Source of the DNA: Candidatus Sordicultor aquaticus
GTDB lineage: Bacteria > Atribacterota > Atribacteria > Atribacterales > Caldatribacteriaceae
Assembly (NCBI GenBank): GCA_018056825.1
Contig: JAGPEW010000051.1
Location: 1 to 6,104, forward strand
Direction of reading: 5' to 3'
DNA: 6,104 nt
Made by a program: the position numbers and the translations under genes. The notes under the pieces were generated by a model. The model was not told the origin of the DNA, ran no database searches, and was given only the letters and a program-made list of their open reading frames with translations. This document shows, in pieces, positions 4,752 to 6,104 of this stretch. The stretch's first letter is position 1, and each line of letters starts with the position of its first letter.

Positions 4752-6104
4752 ATGAATAATAAAGTGGTGATTATAGGAGGAGTGGCCGCTGGTCCTAAAG
4801 TGGCAGCAAAACTGCGCCGTCTGGACCCTGAGGCAGAAATTACCATTATAGAAAAAGGTAAATTTCTCTCTTATGCTGGCTGTGGTTTACCCTATTATAT
4901 AGGAGGAGAAATAAAAGAGTATCGGGAGTTAATGGAAACACCTATTGGGGTGATGCGAGACCCAGTGTTTTTTGAAAAAACGAAAAGAATTAAAGTGCTA
5001 AATCGTACTGAAGCTCTTCGAATAGATCGGGAAAATAAAAGAGTAGAGCTAAGAAATTTAGAATCGGGTGAAATGTCCAGTGTGCCCTATGATTATCTGG
5101 TTTTAGCTACTGGAGCTAAGGTCTCCATTCCTCCCATTACGGCTGTAGATTTGAATCACCCTGAGATATCTCTTTCTCCCTCTGATTTAGCCCATGTTTA
5201 TACCTTACACGGTGTTGAGGATGCTGAAGCTATTCGCTGGACTATTAAAGAAAAATTGGCCAAGCGGGCGGTAATCGTTGGTGGAGGATTGATTGGGATG
5301 GAAATGGCTGAAAGTCTGGCAAAAAGTGGTTTAGAAATTACCATCCTCGAGGTACTACCGGAAATCTTACCTATTCTGGATGAAGATATGGGGATTCTGG
5401 TGCGTCGTTACTGCCAGAGTGAGGGAGTTAATGTCCGAGTAGGAGAGGGAGTGCAGCGTTTAGAAGGGGAAGAAGGAGTAGTAAAAAGAGTTATAACTGA
5501 TAAGGGAAGCTATGAAGCGGATATGGTAATAATAGCTACCGGGTTTAAACCTAATGATGACTTAGCTCGTAAGGCTGGTTTAGAAGTGGGAGAGCGAGGA
5601 GGGATTAAAGTTGACCTTTTCTTGCGCACCAGTGACCCCTATATTTATGCTGCTGGAGACTGTGTAGAAATAGAAAACTTAGTTTGTGGTCAGCCCGCCT
5701 ATATGCCTATGGGGTCTTTAGCTAACAAACAAGGTAGGGTAGTAGCTATGAATTTGGCAGGTCGTAGAGAAGTTTTTCGAGGAGCTTTAAACTCAGTAAT
5801 TTTCAAGGTTTTTGATTATACTGTAGCCCGGAGTGGTCTGGGAGTAAAACAGGCCCAAAATTTAGGCTATGATGTGGAGTATTCTTTAGTACCTGCTCCG
5901 GACCGAGCTCATTACTTTCCCGGAGCAAAACAGGTGATTATTAAGTTGATAGCAGATAAAAGAAGTGGTAGAGTCTTGGGTGCTCAGATGATAGGTAAAG
6001 GCGAGGTAACGAAAAGTATTTACGCTTTAGCTACTCTTCTTAACTATCAGGGAAAGGTAGAAGATATATCTAATCTGGATTTGCCTTATGCTCCTCCTTA
6101 TGCT
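4752..6104 (+). CDS. CoA-disulfide reductase/NADH oxidase-like FAD flavoprotein (3' end outside window)
   Basis: An open frame of 451 codons from ATG 4752 reaches the edge without a stop. It is a single-cysteine pyridine nucleotide-disulfide oxidoreductase. The FAD loop is IIGGVAAG (7-14), the redox motif SYAGCGLPYYIGG has Cys44, and LVLATGA (116-122) follows. The NAD(P) site is IVGGGLIGMEMAE (175-187), the second FAD motif is YIYAAGDC (297-304), and a dimerisation domain starts near 345 and contains HYFPGAK with Tyr388 and LDLPYAPPYA. Relatives reduce CoA disulfide, CoA persulfide/polysulfide or O2 through a Cys-SSCoA or Cys-SOH intermediate. Glu200 at the end of the second Rossmann strand favours NADH. 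Between about 128 and 148 the loop is longer than the family pattern I recall. The visible part nearly completes a standard enzyme; some relatives carry an extra C-terminal rhodanese domain, which cannot be judged here. GGAG (4742-4745) lies 6 bases before the ATG. Confidence 0.88.
   Translation, partial: MNNKVVIIGGVAAGPKVAAKLRRLDPEAEITIIEKGKFLSYAGCGLPYYIGGEIKEYRELMETPIGVMRDPVFFEKTKRIKVLNRTEALRIDRENKRVELRNLESGEMSSVPYDYLVLATGAKVSIPPITAVDLNHPEISLSPSDLAHVYTLHGVEDAEAIRWTIKEKLAKRAVIVGGGLIGMEMAESLAKSGLEITILEVLPEILPILDEDMGILVRRYCQSEGVNVRVGEGVQRLEGEEGVVKRVITDKGSYEADMVIIATGFKPNDDLARKAGLEVGERGGIKVDLFLRTSDPYIYAAGDCVEIENLVCGQPAYMPMGSLANKQGRVVAMNLAGRREVFRGALNSVIFKVFDYTVARSGLGVKQAQNLGYDVEYSLVPAPDRAHYFPGAKQVIIKLIADKRSGRVLGAQMIGKGEVTKSIYALATLLNYQGKVEDISNLDLPYAPPYA

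Noticed and set aside
4619..4846. Minus-strand open frame of 75 codons
   Set aside because: It lies opposite the end of the small membrane protein and the flavin-binding start of the flavoprotein; both plus-strand genes are better supported.

Overview
The window looks like part of an AT-rich, probably thermophilic, anaerobic bacterial chromosome. The sense strands are purine-rich, AGA/GGA/ATA/GTA codons are common, and the proteins are rich in Glu, Lys and Val. The divergent solute-binding protein has a plain secretory signal peptide with no lipobox Cys. This fits a two-membraned lineage (Atribacterota-, Thermotogota- or Synergistota-like) better than a typical Firmicute. That placement is inference only; no marker gene is present.

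Layout. Positions 1-442 (minus strand) hold the N-terminal third or so of a secreted family 1 sugar-type ABC solute-binding protein that runs off the left edge. Positions 443-833 are a divergent intergenic region with one good promoter to the right (TTGCTA-N17-TATAAT at 782-810) and one plausible promoter to the left (TTGACA-N17-TACGCT). It also contains an imperfect 12-bp inverted repeat and an 11-base direct repeat. From 834 to the right edge six genes lie on the plus strand with gaps of only 4-40 bases and no terminator, so they are probably one operon: a HAD-IIA phosphatase, a PatA-like class III aminotransferase, a START/SRPBCC protein, a homologue of cyanobacterial acyl-ACP reductase that keeps the catalytic Cys, a small two-helix membrane protein, and a CoA-disulfide-reductase-like flavoprotein that is open at the right edge.

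The most interesting part is the tightly packed core from 1636 to 4423. An aldehyde-forming acyl-thioester reductase sits with an aminotransferase of the family that interconverts aldehydes and primary amines, and a lipid-cavity protein lies between them. A coherent but unproven reading is reduction of an acyl thioester to an aldehyde followed by transamination to an amine, or the reverse route. The thiol/CoA redox flavoprotein and the small membrane protein would be accessories. Annotators would probably label the reductase 'shikimate dehydrogenase', which would hide this possibility.
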